Position numbers and translations under genes: made by a program. From Nostoc sp. 106C (GTDB taxonomy: Bacteria; Cyanobacteriota; Cyanobacteriia; Cyanobacteriales; Nostocaceae): a DNA stretch of 64,000 nt. The stretch spans positions 40,056 through 104,055 of the forward strand of contig NZ_MTAW01000066.1 of assembly GCF_002154725.1 (NCBI RefSeq). Reading direction: 5' to 3'. This document shows, piece by piece, positions 1 through 9,648 of this stretch (the first letter of the stretch is position 1; every line of letters begins with the position of its first letter). Under the pieces are notes generated by a model. That model saw nothing but the letters and a program-made list of their open reading frames with translations, ran no database searches and had not been told where the DNA came from.

Positions 1-1
1 T

Positions 2-427
2 GGTTCCAGTTTTTCTGTAGCAGAAGTTCAACTATTAACCAAATTGAATTTGCGAAATAATGTTGCCTTTATTGAAAATGCCACGGAAAAAGAATTGAAT
101 TATGTATATCAAAATGCTTTTGCTTTAGTTTATCCTTCTCTATATGAAGGTTTTGGTTTACCACCTCTTGAAGCCATGAGCTGTGGTTGTCCAGTGATTG
201 CTTCTAACACTTCTTCTATTCCAGAGGTAGTTGCAGATGCAGGTATCTTAATTAATCCACAAGATCCTCAGGAAATAGCCTCTGCTCTAAAAACTTTATT
301 AGATCATAAAACAAGAAGTAGTTACATAACTAAAGGTTTTGCTAGGTCTAAAATATTTAACTGGGATGAATTTGCTCAAAATTATATTCAAATTTATAAA
401 TCTTTAGTTGTTGAGAGTAAGAAATAA
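2..427 (+). CDS. GT4 glycosyltransferase, C-terminal part (5' end outside window)
   Basis: The frame is open from base 2, so the N-terminal half lies outside the window and the TTG at 44 is not a real start. The 141 visible residues are the nucleotide-sugar binding half of a GT-B fold transferase. They contain the GT4 signature EGFGLPPLE (the EX7E motif), then CGCPVIASNTSSIPEV and DAGILINP, which in this family contact the donor nucleotide. It probably adds a sugar to a growing exopolysaccharide or O-antigen-like chain at the cytoplasmic membrane. A second GT4 gene follows 59 bases downstream on the same strand, suggesting one operon. The sugar specificity cannot be read from the sequence. 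Confidence 0.85.
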   Translation, partial: GSSFSVAEVQLLTKLNLRNNVAFIENATEKELNYVYQNAFALVYPSLYEGFGLPPLEAMSCGCPVIASNTSSIPEVVADAGILINPQDPQEIASALKTLLDHKTRSSYITKGFARSKIFNWDEFAQNYIQIYKSLVVESKK

Positions 428-486
428 TTTTATTTTATCGGAGATTATCATTAAGTTTATATTAGTGAATATTAATTAATAAAAAA

Positions 487-1680
487 ATGCATGAAATTAC
501 CATTATTACGCAGTACTTTTACCCCAGTGTGTTTGCTTCGGGACAATTAATGACCGATTTAGCAAATGGACTGAGCCAACGTAGATACAATGTAAATGTA
601 TTTACAGGTAGCCATTCCAATGAGAGTATTCCTGATTACTTAATTAATGTAAAAATTAATCGTGCTTTTTCTCCTATTCAACCTAACCGCAGCTTTCTAA
701 GTAAAATTACCAGTTCAGTTTTTTTTCTACTTGGGGCTTTTTTCTATATTATTTTTAATCAGCATCGTAATACTACTCTATTAATTGTATCAAATCCACC
801 CTATGCAGGTATTTTAGGAATTTTTTTCAGGATTTTCAAAGGTGGAAATTATGATTTTTTGCTGCAAGATATTTTTCCTGAATCCGCCGTTATAATTGGT
901 ATCATGCACCCAAAGGGGATTTTGTTCAAATTCTTTGACAGCTTGATTTACTTAACTTGCAAATATTCTCGAAATACTATTGTTCTTACTCATTCGATGG
1001 CAGCATTTTTAGCAAAAAAATATGCTTCATCAAGCCAAAAAATTAAGGTGATTGAGAACTGGGCTATTGTAGATATTCCTGTTTATGAAAAACAAGATAA
1101 TAAATTTGCTCAACAGTATAATCTCACTGAAACATTTACGGTTTTATATTCGGGTAATTTAGGTAGACTGCATGACATAGAAACTATTGCTGAAGCTGCT
1201 AAATTACTGAAAGATGCTCCTATTAAATTTGTATTTATTGGCCATGGAGCAAAAATTCAAGTATTAGAATCAGCAATTGTAGCAGGTCAATTAAAAAATA
1301 TTTTGTTATTACCTTACCAACCGAGAGAATTGCTACCTCTATCTCTGACGGCCTGTGATGTTTCCTTGGTTAGCCTCATTCCATGTGCTGAGTCTATAGT
1401 TGCTCCCTCTAAACTGTATGGAATGTTGGCAGCTGGACGGGCAATAGTGGCTCTTTCTTCGCAAAATTCATATATAGACCAATTATTGGTAACTTATAAA
1501 TGTGGAATTAATAGCCCCCCTCACAATCCACAACATCTGGCAAATATTGTTTTGGAATTATCTACTAATTCCCTATTAGTAAAACAAATGGGTGAACGGG
1601 CACGTCAATTATATGAAAGCAAATATACCTTTAAACGTGCTCTTGATGACTATGAGAAACTGCTATTTTCAGATTCATAA
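487..1680 (+). CDS. GT4 glycosyltransferase (WbuB-like)
   Basis: This 397-residue GT-B type transferase is full length for its family. The N-terminus ITQYFYPSVFASGQLMTDLA is typical of the WbuB-like group, which moves N-acetylated amino sugars onto lipid-linked glycans. The C-terminal half has LYSGNLGRLHDIETI, FVFIGHGAKI and APSKLYGMLAAGRAIV, matching the donor-binding region. A hydrophobic stretch near residues 75-100 may be membrane associated. No clear Shine-Dalgarno sequence precedes the ATG. It follows another GT4 gene in the same direction. The substrate is inferred only at family level. Confidence 0.82.
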   Translation: MHEITIITQYFYPSVFASGQLMTDLANGLSQRRYNVNVFTGSHSNESIPDYLINVKINRAFSPIQPNRSFLSKITSSVFFLLGAFFYIIFNQHRNTTLLIVSNPPYAGILGIFFRIFKGGNYDFLLQDIFPESAVIIGIMHPKGILFKFFDSLIYLTCKYSRNTIVLTHSMAAFLAKKYASSSQKIKVIENWAIVDIPVYEKQDNKFAQQYNLTETFTVLYSGNLGRLHDIETIAEAAKLLKDAPIKFVFIGHGAKIQVLESAIVAGQLKNILLLPYQPRELLPLSLTACDVSLVSLIPCAESIVAPSKLYGMLAAGRAIVALSSQNSYIDQLLVTYKCGINSPPHNPQHLANIVLELSTNSLLVKQMGERARQLYESKYTFKRALDDYEKLLFSDS

Positions 1681-1865
1681 ATCTGCTTATATTATTCAAT
1701 ATCAATTGATATCCTTAAGGAGAAATATTTGTATAGAAAGCTTACTAGTACAGTAGCTTGTCGTTAAGCTAAAAGAAATAATATCTTAGATAATACAAAA
1801 GCGATCGCCAAAAGCAGCCATAGTTATACTAATTATTCCAGTATTTTTTATTGAAGGAAACAAAT

Positions 1866-3968
1866 ATGGATCGCCGCTCTTTTCTAGGTTGGATGGGATT
1901 GGGCTGGTTAACCGCTTCTCCTTTATTTCTTGGCTCTTTAATTACCAAACTTCAGCAGCAGCTAGTATTTGCAAATAATTCTCATAGTCTAAAATCTATT
2001 GCATTTTATGTTGCCCCAAATGGTAATGATGCTTGGACAGGCAAACAAGCAAATCGGAATAGCACTCAAAACGATGGGCCATTCGCAACTCTAGAACGAG
2101 CACGTAATGCTATTCGCGAACTCAAGCGTCGACAAGACGGTGTCTTGAAACAACCTGTTACCGTTTTCATCAGAGGTGGTACATACTTTTTAGCCCAACC
2201 ATTGGTATTCAACTCAGAAGATTCTGGTACGCACAAATGTCCCGTTACTTACACAGCCTATCAAAATGAGAAACCGATAATCAGTGGCGGTCAGCGTCTT
2301 CAAGGATGGCAAGAGGTAGTCATCAACGGTAAACGGTTATGGATGTTAGAAATACCGCAAGTTCGCCAAGGTCAATGGTTCTTTCGACAGCTTTGGATGG
2401 GAAACCAACGGCGAACTCGTGCCCGTTACCCGAAAAAGGGATATTTACCAGTTGCAGAAGTTCCAGATGCTACCCCTAACACCCCTTGGACTCAAGGTCA
2501 ATCACGATTTAAGTATCGTCCAGGCGATCTCAAAAACTGGAGTACCATTAATAATGCCGAGATAGTGGTGATGACACGATGGGTAGAGTCTCGGCTACCA
2601 GTAGTCAGGTTAGATGAAAAACAAAGACTAGTTTCTTTTGTTCAGCCTAGTATTCAGAGAATGGAGCCTGATAATTCTCAGTCTCATACAGGCGCAATCT
2701 ATTATTTAGAAAACGCTTTTGAAGTTTTAGATAATCCTGGCGAATGGTATTTAGATAAAAAGTCAGGCAACCTGTACTATATGCCTTTAGTAAGGGAAGT
2801 TCTGAATAAAGTTGAGGCAATTGTGCCTCGAATATCCAGCTTGGTTACCCTCCAAGGTAATCTTGAAAATAGCCAATTCATCGAATATCTGTCATTTGAA
2901 AATCTGACGTTCGCTCATTCGGAATGGTACTATGCCAATAATTCTATCGTAGCCTTTGGTCAGGCAGCAGAAGGTGTTCCAGGCTCAATTTATGCACAAG
3001 GAGTAAGATACTGTACTTGGCAAAACTGTCAGATTACGAAAGTCAGTAATTATGGGATTGAATTTGCTAACGGCTGTGCAAATAATTCATTAATTCGTTG
3101 CCAAATTTACGATTTAGGAGCTGGAGGCGTCAAAGTTACTCAGGGAGCTAGTAGTATTCAAGTTATTAACTCTCATATTCACAATGGAGGCAAGATTTTC
3201 CATAGTGCAGTAGGAATTTTAGTAATGAATGCAGGGAATAATTTAATCAGCCGTAATCATATTCATGATTTCTACTACACAGGAATTTCCGTTGGCTGGA
3301 CCTGGGGTTATCAAGCTAGCCCGACTAAAAACAATGTTATTGAATTTAACCATATTCATCATATCGGTCGACTCTCGAATGGTGATGGTCCGCTGTTAAA
3401 TGATAAAGGTGCGATTTATACGTTGGGTGTGCAACCAGGAACTGTAATTCGTGGCAATCTCATTCATGATATTGATGCTTACAGTTATGGAGCTTGGGGT
3501 ATTTATTTAGATGAGGGTAGTTCACAAATTCTGGTAGAAAATAACTTGATTTACCGTACTAGAGATGGAGGATTTCATCTGCATTACGGTAAAGACAACT
3601 TAATCCGCAACAATATTTTCGCTTTTGGTCGGGTGGCACAAATTCGTAGATCGAGACCAGAATCTCATATAAGTTTTAAATTTGAGCGCAATATTATTTA
3701 CTGGAAACAGGGACAACTGCTAGATAGCGATGGTCAATGGGACGATTCTAATTATTTATTAGACTATAATCTTTATTGGTATGGAAGTAAGGGCAATTTT
3801 CACTTTGGTAAGCTGTCATGGCAAGAATGGCAGCAAAAAGGTAGGGATAAAAATTCTCTGATTGCTAACCCACTATTTGTTGCTCTCGATCGCGATGACT
3901 TTCGGTTGAAGCCGAATTCCCCTGCTTTCAAATTAGGGTTTAAACAGACTGACTACAATCAAGATTGA
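1866..3968 (+). CDS. Tat-exported right-handed beta-helix protein
   Basis: I start at ATG 1866 because AAGGA lies 8 bases upstream; an in-frame TTG at 1851 has no ribosome site. The 700-residue product begins MDRRSFLGWMGLGW, a twin-arginine signal with a hydrophobic core, so it should be exported folded. Residues about 45-110 carry YVAPNGNDAWTG and GPFATLERARNAI, the usual opening of exported parallel beta-helix proteins. The C-terminal half has repeated N-x-I/L-x-x-N-x-I/L rungs (NNLISRNHIHDF, NNVIEFNHIHHI, ENNLIYRT). Such proteins are often polysaccharide lyases or epimerases. Next to glycosyltransferases, trimming or release of the exopolysaccharide is likely, but the reaction is inferred. 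Confidence 0.8.
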   Translation: MDRRSFLGWMGLGWLTASPLFLGSLITKLQQQLVFANNSHSLKSIAFYVAPNGNDAWTGKQANRNSTQNDGPFATLERARNAIRELKRRQDGVLKQPVTVFIRGGTYFLAQPLVFNSEDSGTHKCPVTYTAYQNEKPIISGGQRLQGWQEVVINGKRLWMLEIPQVRQGQWFFRQLWMGNQRRTRARYPKKGYLPVAEVPDATPNTPWTQGQSRFKYRPGDLKNWSTINNAEIVVMTRWVESRLPVVRLDEKQRLVSFVQPSIQRMEPDNSQSHTGAIYYLENAFEVLDNPGEWYLDKKSGNLYYMPLVREVLNKVEAIVPRISSLVTLQGNLENSQFIEYLSFENLTFAHSEWYYANNSIVAFGQAAEGVPGSIYAQGVRYCTWQNCQITKVSNYGIEFANGCANNSLIRCQIYDLGAGGVKVTQGASSIQVINSHIHNGGKIFHSAVGILVMNAGNNLISRNHIHDFYYTGISVGWTWGYQASPTKNNVIEFNHIHHIGRLSNGDGPLLNDKGAIYTLGVQPGTVIRGNLIHDIDAYSYGAWGIYLDEGSSQILVENNLIYRTRDGGFHLHYGKDNLIRNNIFAFGRVAQIRRSRPESHISFKFERNIIYWKQGQLLDSDGQWDDSNYLLDYNLYWYGSKGNFHFGKLSWQEWQQKGRDKNSLIANPLFVALDRDDFRLKPNSPAFKLGFKQTDYNQD

Positions 3969-3988
3969 GATATTATTCATTTGCTGTC

Positions 3989-4564
3989 TCAGCTAAGACG
4001 AGGGTTTAAACTCGCGCCACTTCGTCCACTTAAAATCCACAAAATCGATCGCCCGCAATCTCGCAACACTCTTAGCAAAGTTTCTGATTTATCTACTCGT
4101 GAAGGTACTGCAATAGGTGTAACTGCAATTCCTTGGCTACCTAAAACAATAGTTGCGATCGCTCTTGCTCTTCTCATGTGATAATCCGATGTAATCAGAT
4201 ATATGTGCTGTAAATTCTGCTGAACAAAATCTGCTGCTAGTGTGGTGAAATTGGTTACTGTATCTGTAGCACGGCCATCCAACCGCAACCGTTGATCCGG
4301 CACACCAAATTTCTGAAAAATTAACCGATTATATTCCAAATTCGCTTTGATATCAGAAATCCAAATATATAAATTAGTGTGAGAATGCCAAAACTGCGCT
4401 GCGAACTCCATCCGCTGAGAATCAGTTCCCAGAACAAAAATGGCCTGTGGTACAGGGGCTTGGTAAGTAGCGATCGCTATCTTAGCAGGAATAATACTAA
4501 TCCAGACAGCTAAAACTCCCCCCAAAAATCTCAGCAGGTAGCGTTTAAAATGCTTGCGTTTCAT
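3989..4564 (-). CDS. YdcF/DUF218-family protein
   Basis: I take ATG 4564 (MKRKHFKRYLLRF) rather than the TTG at 4588, because it gives a normal basic start followed by a hydrophobic segment (residues about 8-30) that would anchor or export the protein. The rest resembles the DUF218 fold: QAIFVLGTDSQRMEFA, then a region ending TDTVTNF, then ITSDYHMRRARAIA, the characteristic SDYHMxRA motif. Family members have been linked to cell-envelope and polysaccharide metabolism, but no reaction is settled. It faces the beta-helix gene tail to tail with 20 bases between, at the boundary of the rhamnose cluster. Confidence 0.75.
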   Translation of the reverse strand: MKRKHFKRYLLRFLGGVLAVWISIIPAKIAIATYQAPVPQAIFVLGTDSQRMEFAAQFWHSHTNLYIWISDIKANLEYNRLIFQKFGVPDQRLRLDGRATDTVTNFTTLAADFVQQNLQHIYLITSDYHMRRARAIATIVLGSQGIAVTPIAVPSRVDKSETLLRVLRDCGRSILWILSGRSGASLNPRLS

Positions 4565-4681
4565 AACTAAACGCCATGAATGCGTCAAAGTATAAATCTA
4601 ATGCTTCTTTCCAAGAGCTATCGTAACCTGACTGCACTAATTTACCACTACTTTAAATTATTGATTTTTACCTTTTCATAG

Positions 4682-5584
4682 CTAATTATTAAAAGCCATC
4701 ACCAACTCTAAACTCCTTTCCCAATCTGGCAAAATCAATCCAAATGTTGTAGATAATTTCTGATTGTCTAATAGAGAATAAGCTGGTCTGCTGGCTGGTG
4801 TGGGATACTCTTTTGAAGTAATCGCAGTCAACCTTTGCAACTTGCGATCGCTCTTTCTATCGTCAAGCTCAAAAATTGTTTTGGCAAATCCATACCAGCT
4901 AGTCTGTCCACTGGCTGTTAAGTGATATAACCCACCTTTACTTACTAATAATTCATATATATTCTGTGGATTCTGAGATAGAATTTGGGCTGTAGCTTCG
5001 GCTATCATGCGACTCCAAGTAGGTGCGCCTATTTGGTCATCAACTACTCTGATTTCTTCACGTTCCTGAGCCAGCTTTAACATAGTGAGTAAAAAATTCT
5101 TACCTTGTAAGCTATAAACCCAACTGGTACGTAAAATTAAATGCGGTACACCTACAGATGCGATCGCCTGTTCTCCAGCTAGTTTTGTCTTACCGTAAAT
5201 ATTTTGCGGGTTGGGTTGGTCTTGCTCTGTATATGCAGTATTTTTATTACCATCAAATACATAATCTGTTGAATAGTGAATAACGGCTGCACCGAGTCGC
5301 TTGGCTTCTTCTGCGATCGCACCAGGAGCAATACCATTAATCGCCATTGCTAATTCTGGCTCTTTTTCTGCTTTATCTACTGCTGTGTAAGCCGCCGGAT
5401 TGATAATTAAGTCTGGTCTTACTTCCCTAATGGTGCGGCGAATAGTATCTAGTTGAGTTAGATCCATTTGCAAATTTGGGTTATTAACGCTGCGTCCTAC
5501 AGGTATGACTTCACCTATAGTCATGAGTGTGCGTTGCAATTCCCAGCCTAATTGTCCAGTTACACCTGTCAATAGAATTTTCAT
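4682..5584 (-). CDS. rfbD: dTDP-4-dehydrorhamnose reductase
   Basis: This enzyme makes the last step of dTDP-L-rhamnose synthesis, reducing dTDP-4-keto-L-rhamnose with NAD(P)H. The 300 residues are a normal length. They show the Rossmann motif GVTGQLGWELQ, the NPAAYTAVDKAE loop, the catalytic STDYVFDG and the YGKTKLAGE (YxxxK) motif. Its ATG overlaps the stop of rfbC by four bases (ATGA), so translation is probably coupled. The minus-strand operon order is rfbB-rfbA-rfbC-rfbD. The upstream gene rfbB has an in-frame stop, so supply of substrate may depend on read-through or a second copy. Confidence 0.95.
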   Translation of the reverse strand: MKILLTGVTGQLGWELQRTLMTIGEVIPVGRSVNNPNLQMDLTQLDTIRRTIREVRPDLIINPAAYTAVDKAEKEPELAMAINGIAPGAIAEEAKRLGAAVIHYSTDYVFDGNKNTAYTEQDQPNPQNIYGKTKLAGEQAIASVGVPHLILRTSWVYSLQGKNFLLTMLKLAQEREEIRVVDDQIGAPTWSRMIAEATAQILSQNPQNIYELLVSKGGLYHLTASGQTSWYGFAKTIFELDDRKSDRKLQRLTAITSKEYPTPASRPAYSLLDNQKLSTTFGLILPDWERSLELVMAFNN

Positions 5585-6126
5585 GCATATACCTCTGCAT
5601 CTCGCAGTAATTTTCCAGCTTTATCTTTCGCAGATAAGATTGGTTCTGCTTGAATTGGCCAAGCGATCGCTAAATCAGGGTCATTCCACAGAAGCGTGCG
5701 TTCATATTGGGGTGCGTAGTAATTCGTAGTTTTATACAAAAATTCTGCATATTCAGAAACCACTACAAAACCGTGGGCAAAACCTGCTGGTATCCAAAGT
5801 TGCCGTTTATTTTCGGCTGTCAAGTCCGTACCAACCCATTGACCAAAAGTTCTAGAGCTTTTCCTTAAATCTACAGCCACATCAAATACTTCTCCTACTA
5901 CCACTCTCACAAGTTTTCCTTGAGGCTGCTGAATTTGATAGTGCAAACCACGTAATATATTTTTGGCAGAACGAGAATGATTGTCTTGGACAAAATGTTC
6001 AGTAATACCTGCCTTTTCTAACAAAACTTTTTCATTATAACTTTCATAAAAAAAACCGCGTTCATCTCCAAATATCTGCGGTTCAATCACTATTACATCA
6101 GGAATTTCTGTGTGTTTTACTTGCAT
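5581..6126 (-). CDS. rfbC: dTDP-4-dehydrorhamnose 3,5-epimerase
   Basis: This cupin-fold epimerase converts dTDP-4-keto-6-deoxyglucose to the L-rhamno form. The start at ATG 6126 has AAGGA seven bases upstream; the ATG at 6132 is too close to it. The 181-residue product has GDERGFFYESYN, the catalytic His region RGLHYQIQQPQGKLVRV, DLRKSSRTFGQW and IPAGFAHGFVV, all diagnostic of RmlC. It lies between rfbA and rfbD and overlaps rfbD by four bases. Nothing is unusual in length or motifs. Confidence 0.95.
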   Translation of the reverse strand: MQVKHTEIPDVIVIEPQIFGDERGFFYESYNEKVLLEKAGITEHFVQDNHSRSAKNILRGLHYQIQQPQGKLVRVVVGEVFDVAVDLRKSSRTFGQWVGTDLTAENKRQLWIPAGFAHGFVVVSEYAEFLYKTTNYYAPQYERTLLWNDPDLAIAWPIQAEPILSAKDKAGKLLRDAEVYA

Positions 6127-6205
6127 TGTCATATCCTTATTAATATAAAAATTTTTGCTTGATTATAGTGCCTTCATCGGCTTAAAAGATATGTCATGCA
6201 GAGAG

Positions 6206-7192
6206 TTATTTATCGTCTGGTTTAGTTGTTGGTGTTTGCACAGCCAATAAATTCCAGTCAGATGGTTGTTGATTAAAATATGATTTTCCCATTCCGTTAT
6301 TTTGTTCTATGGTTGCAAATATTTGATCGTTCTCTAAAATTGACATCAGGTAACGACCATAGCTACTCTTTGACATAGATTCAGCTAATTGACGCAGTTG
6401 GGATGAGTCAATATATCCTTGGCTGTAGGCAATTTCTTCAATACAAGCTATTTTTAGACCTTGGCGTTCTTCTAGTGTTTGGATAAAGTTACCAGCCTGA
6501 TGTAAGGATTCATGAGTACCAGTATCTAACCAGGCATATCCACGGCCTAAAATTTCTACTTGCAGTTGACCTTGATTCAAATAAGCTATATTTAAATCAG
6601 TAATTTCTAGTTCATTGCGAGCGGAAGGCTGAAGTTGGGCAGCGATTTCTACTACTTGAGAATCATAAAAATAGATGCCAGGTACAGCATATTTAGACTT
6701 GGGAATTAAAGGTTTTTCTTCTATACTAATTGCTCGTCCATTGCTATCAAATTCAATTACTCCATATTGCCTGGGATCTTTGACTTGATAGCCAAATACT
6801 AATCCACCTTCTTTCAGAGTGGCAGCCCTAGCTAACACTTCTGTTAAACCATGCCCATAAAAAATGTTATCACCTAAAATTAAGCATACTGCCTCGTTAG
6901 CAATAAAATCTTTGCCCAGAATAAAAGCTTGTGCTAATCCTTCTGGTCGCGGCTGCTCAATATAGCTAAACTGCAAACCCCACTGACTACCATCTTTTAA
7001 AATTTTCTCAAATAATGGTAAATCATTAGGCGTAGAAATAATTAAAATTTCCCGAATACCTGCCAGCATTAATATAGATAACGGATAGTAAATCATTGGC
7101 TTATCATACACGGGCATTAACTGTTTGCTAACAGCATAGGTTAGAGGATAAAGACGTGTACCAGAGCCACCTGCAAGAATAATACCTTTCAT
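6206..7192 (-). CDS. rfbA: glucose-1-phosphate thymidylyltransferase
   Basis: This enzyme makes dTDP-glucose from glucose-1-phosphate and dTTP. The start [18 protein letters not shown] (ATG 7192) carries the nucleotidyltransferase signature. The in-frame ATG at 7204 lies inside a TGACAAATG-type tandem repeat and is probably accidental. Other motifs are [22 protein letters not shown] and the metal/sugar region [15 protein letters not shown]. The core ends at about residue 290 ([11 protein letters not shown]), the usual length. A tail of about 35 residues ending TPTTKPDDK follows and looks unstructured. It is second in the rhamnose operon, 71 bases after rfbB. Confidence 0.94.
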   Translation of the reverse strand: MKGIILAGGSGTRLYPLTYAVSKQLMPVYDKPMIYYPLSILMLAGIREILIISTPNDLPLFEKILKDGSQWGLQFSYIEQPRPEGLAQAFILGKDFIANEAVCLILGDNIFYGHGLTEVLARAATLKEGGLVFGYQVKDPRQYGVIEFDSNGRAISIEEKPLIPKSKYAVPGIYFYDSQVVEIAAQLQPSARNELEITDLNIAYLNQGQLQVEILGRGYAWLDTGTHESLHQAGNFIQTLEERQGLKIACIEEIAYSQGYIDSSQLRQLAESMSKSSYGRYLMSILENDQIFATIEQNNGMGKSYFNQQPSDWNLLAVQTPTTKPDDK

Positions 7193-7262
7193 AATATTTG
7201 CCATTTGTCATTAGTCATTTGTGTCAAACTACAAATAATTTAAGATAGTTAAATCTCAATAA

Positions 7263-8333
7263 CTAAGCTTTTCTATTTTCATAGTTTTGTTTTAACCAAT
7301 TTTGGTAAGCACCAGAGCGCACCTGATTTACCCAAGTAGAGTTATTGAGATACCATTGAACTGTTTTTAATAACCCACTGTCAAACTTTTCTTGAGGTTG
7401 CCAACCTAAATCACGGTTGATTTTAGTACAATCAATTGCATATCTTCGATCGTGACCAGGACGGTCTTTAACAAAAGTAATTAAAGAAGAGTGATGAAAA
7501 TCAGGTTTAGGAGCCAAGTCATCTAAAATAGCACAAATTTTCTCTACAACTGTTAAATTAGCTTGTTCATTAAGACCGCCAATATTGTAAGTTTCACCAA
7601 CTTCACCTTGTTGAAGAACAAGATATATAGCCTCGCAGTGGTCTATGACATAAAGCCAATCGCGAACATTTTGCCCATCCCCATATATAGGTAGTGGTTT
7701 ACTATCTAGAGCATTGAGAATAGTTAAAGGAATTAGTTTTTCGAGAAACTGACACGGCCCGTAATTGTTTGAGCAATTGGTTGTTAAAGTGGGCAATCCA
7801 TAGGTGTGATAGTAGGCTCTAACAAAATGATCCGATGCTGCTTTCGATGCTGCGTAAGGACTATTGGGTGCGTAAGGAGTATCTTCACGAAAAGCTGGGT
7901 CTTGGGGTTTGAGTGAGCCATATACTTCATCTGTAGACACATGCAAAAAGCGAAATTGCTGTTGTCTTGGCAATGATAGTTTTTGCCAGTAGAGTCTACT
8001 TGCTTCTAGTAGTTGAAATGTTCCGACTACATTAGTTTGGATAAAATCATGGGGGCTAATTATGGAACGGTCAACATGACTTTCCGCAGCGAAATTAATA
8101 ATTGCATCTGGTTGATACTGCTCTAAAAGCTAGCTGACTAACTCTACATTGCCAATGTCGCTTTGAATAAAATGATAGCTTGGGTCGCTTTGGAGTTCTG
8201 CTAAGGTTTGAAGGTTACTAGCGTAAGTCAACTTATCTAAATTAATTACATTAGCCCATTGTGCCTTTCTAGCTTGGAGAATAAAATTAGCTCCAATAAA
8301 TCCGGCTCCCCCGGTAACCAAGATTGTTTGCAT
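7263..8333 (-). pseudogene. rfbB: dTDP-glucose 4,6-dehydratase with an in-frame amber stop
   Basis: Read on the minus strand, 8333 to 7263 is one uninterrupted frame of 356 codons, the normal RmlB length, except for a single TAG at 8132-8130 (codon 68). Before it are the NAD-binding GGAGFIGANFI and DKLTYASNL. After it the same frame continues with [20 protein letters not shown], then the catalytic STDEVYGSL and the YxxxK motif [19 protein letters not shown] and [12 protein letters not shown]. No frameshift is needed. A C-to-T change in CAG would explain the stop. It may be a true inactivating mutation, a sequencing error or a read-through codon. As read, only 67 residues would be made. Confidence 0.9.
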
Positions 8334-8377
8334 ATTGCCTAGAATTATTTGTTTAATACATCTTATATGAGAATTTA

Positions 8378-8417
8378 TACGTAAAGACGCGCTAGTTTGA
8401 GCTTACGCCTTTACGTA
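8378..8417. repeat. Inverted repeat between the epimerase and rfb operon
   Basis: TACGTAAAG (8378-8386) pairs with CTTTACGTA (8409-8417), with further partial pairing inside. It sits in the 104-base gap between the stop of the NAD epimerase and the start of rfbB. It could end the epimerase transcript or be a dispersed palindrome. There is no strong T-run on the minus strand. Confidence 0.5.
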
Positions 8418-8437
8418 AGTTGAAATTTTTCTGTTGC

Positions 8438-9376
8438 TCACAAAGCTTGTAAAATCTCTTCATCCACAGAAAAATCAATCTCAGCTTTGTCTCGTCCAGA
8501 TGCTAGATAATCATTTTCAAAAGCATCAGTCAGCCCAGATATCAAATCATACTCAGGTTGCCAGCCCAATTCGGTTTGAGCCTTATTCACAGATGCAAAG
8601 AAATGCTGCCCCCGCATTGGAAAAGCTTTACGCTTACCGAAATCAAATTTTTTCGGGTCGTAATGGACAATTTTTACAGCATCGGGTGACTTGCCTGCTG
8701 CTTGTCCACAAGCACGAGCTAAACCATCAAAAGTGACAAAGCGATCGCCTGATACATTGTAAATCTGCCCTACTGCCTGCTGATTGTCTAAAACTTGAGT
8801 CATGGCTTTTGCTAGGTCTTTTACATGGCCTAGCTGCGTAATATATAAACCATTTCCAGGAATGGGAATCGGGCGATCGCGGACAATTCTATCAAAAAAC
8901 CAGCTTTCCAAATCGTTATAGTTACGTGGCCCATAAATATAGGTGGGACGAATTGAGGTAAAAGGTATGCCGATTTGAGCGAGGTAAGCTTCTGTTTCAT
9001 GCTTACCCCGATGGCGACTTTTAGGATCTACAGGATCGCCTTCTACATGAGGCATTTGGTCAGATTTAAGATATACTCCAGCAGAACTCATATAGACAAA
9101 ATGTTGTACACGGTCTTGAAAAATTTCTGCCAGTGGTTGAGTATCAGTAAGTTCTCGTCCATTATTGTCAAAAATGACATCAAAATTTTCCTGTGATAAC
9201 TTTGCTTTTAACTGGGTAGCGTCAGTGCGATCGCCTATAATTTGTCCTACTCCCTGTAAGGAAGGTGCAGGTCGATTACCACGATTGAACAGCACCACCT
9301 CATGTCCTTGTTCTACTAGCAGTTGAGTTAAGTAAATACCGATGAACCGAGTTCCACCTATAATCAAAATTCGCAT
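8438..9376 (-). CDS. NAD-dependent epimerase/dehydratase (CSP41-like)
   Basis: This 312-residue short-chain reductase-type protein starts MRILIIGGTRFIGIYLTQ, an atypical Rossmann motif GGTRFIG shared with the plastid/cyanobacterial CSP41 RNA-binding proteins. It has SSAGVYLKSDQMPH and KSRHRGKHETEAYL where classical enzymes carry the YxxxK pair, so sugar epimerase activity is doubtful. In plants the related CSP41 proteins bind and cut stem-loop RNA. Here it is upstream of the rhamnose operon, separated from it by a hairpin. Function as an RNA-binding protein is family knowledge; a role in glycan synthesis is only suggested by position. Confidence 0.75.
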   Translation of the reverse strand: MRILIIGGTRFIGIYLTQLLVEQGHEVVLFNRGNRPAPSLQGVGQIIGDRTDATQLKAKLSQENFDVIFDNNGRELTDTQPLAEIFQDRVQHFVYMSSAGVYLKSDQMPHVEGDPVDPKSRHRGKHETEAYLAQIGIPFTSIRPTYIYGPRNYNDLESWFFDRIVRDRPIPIPGNGLYITQLGHVKDLAKAMTQVLDNQQAVGQIYNVSGDRFVTFDGLARACGQAAGKSPDAVKIVHYDPKKFDFGKRKAFPMRGQHFFASVNKAQTELGWQPEYDLISGLTDAFENDYLASGRDKAEIDFSVDEEILQAL

Positions 9377-9648
9377 AAATTACCGCTTCCTATGTCAGTT
9401 GTTGTCAAGGGATTGGGGACTAATATCTAGGAAAAACTGTTACCCAATACTTGATACCTAATACTTACTACCCAGTATTTAATCCCATGTTTGAGGTTAT
9501 CAGGTTGTAGCATCCCTCTGGAACCTGTTTTGGGAGAATTACGTCTTCAGTGAAATCTGGGTTGCTTTCCATTCCTTCATCACAAAGGGAAACTTTTCAG
9601 TTAACCTGACAATTTGCTTGCTGTATTTTCCACTTATTTACGTTAGCT

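Noticed and set aside
1699..1712. Palindrome ATATCAATTGATAT followed by AAGGAG and a TTG
   Set aside because: The frame after it has only 12 codons, and AT-rich palindromes of this size are expected by chance here; not enough to call an operator or gene.
3981..4181. Plus-strand ORF of 66 codons
   Set aside because: It lies opposite the YdcF-like gene, has no ribosome site and no recognisable protein features.
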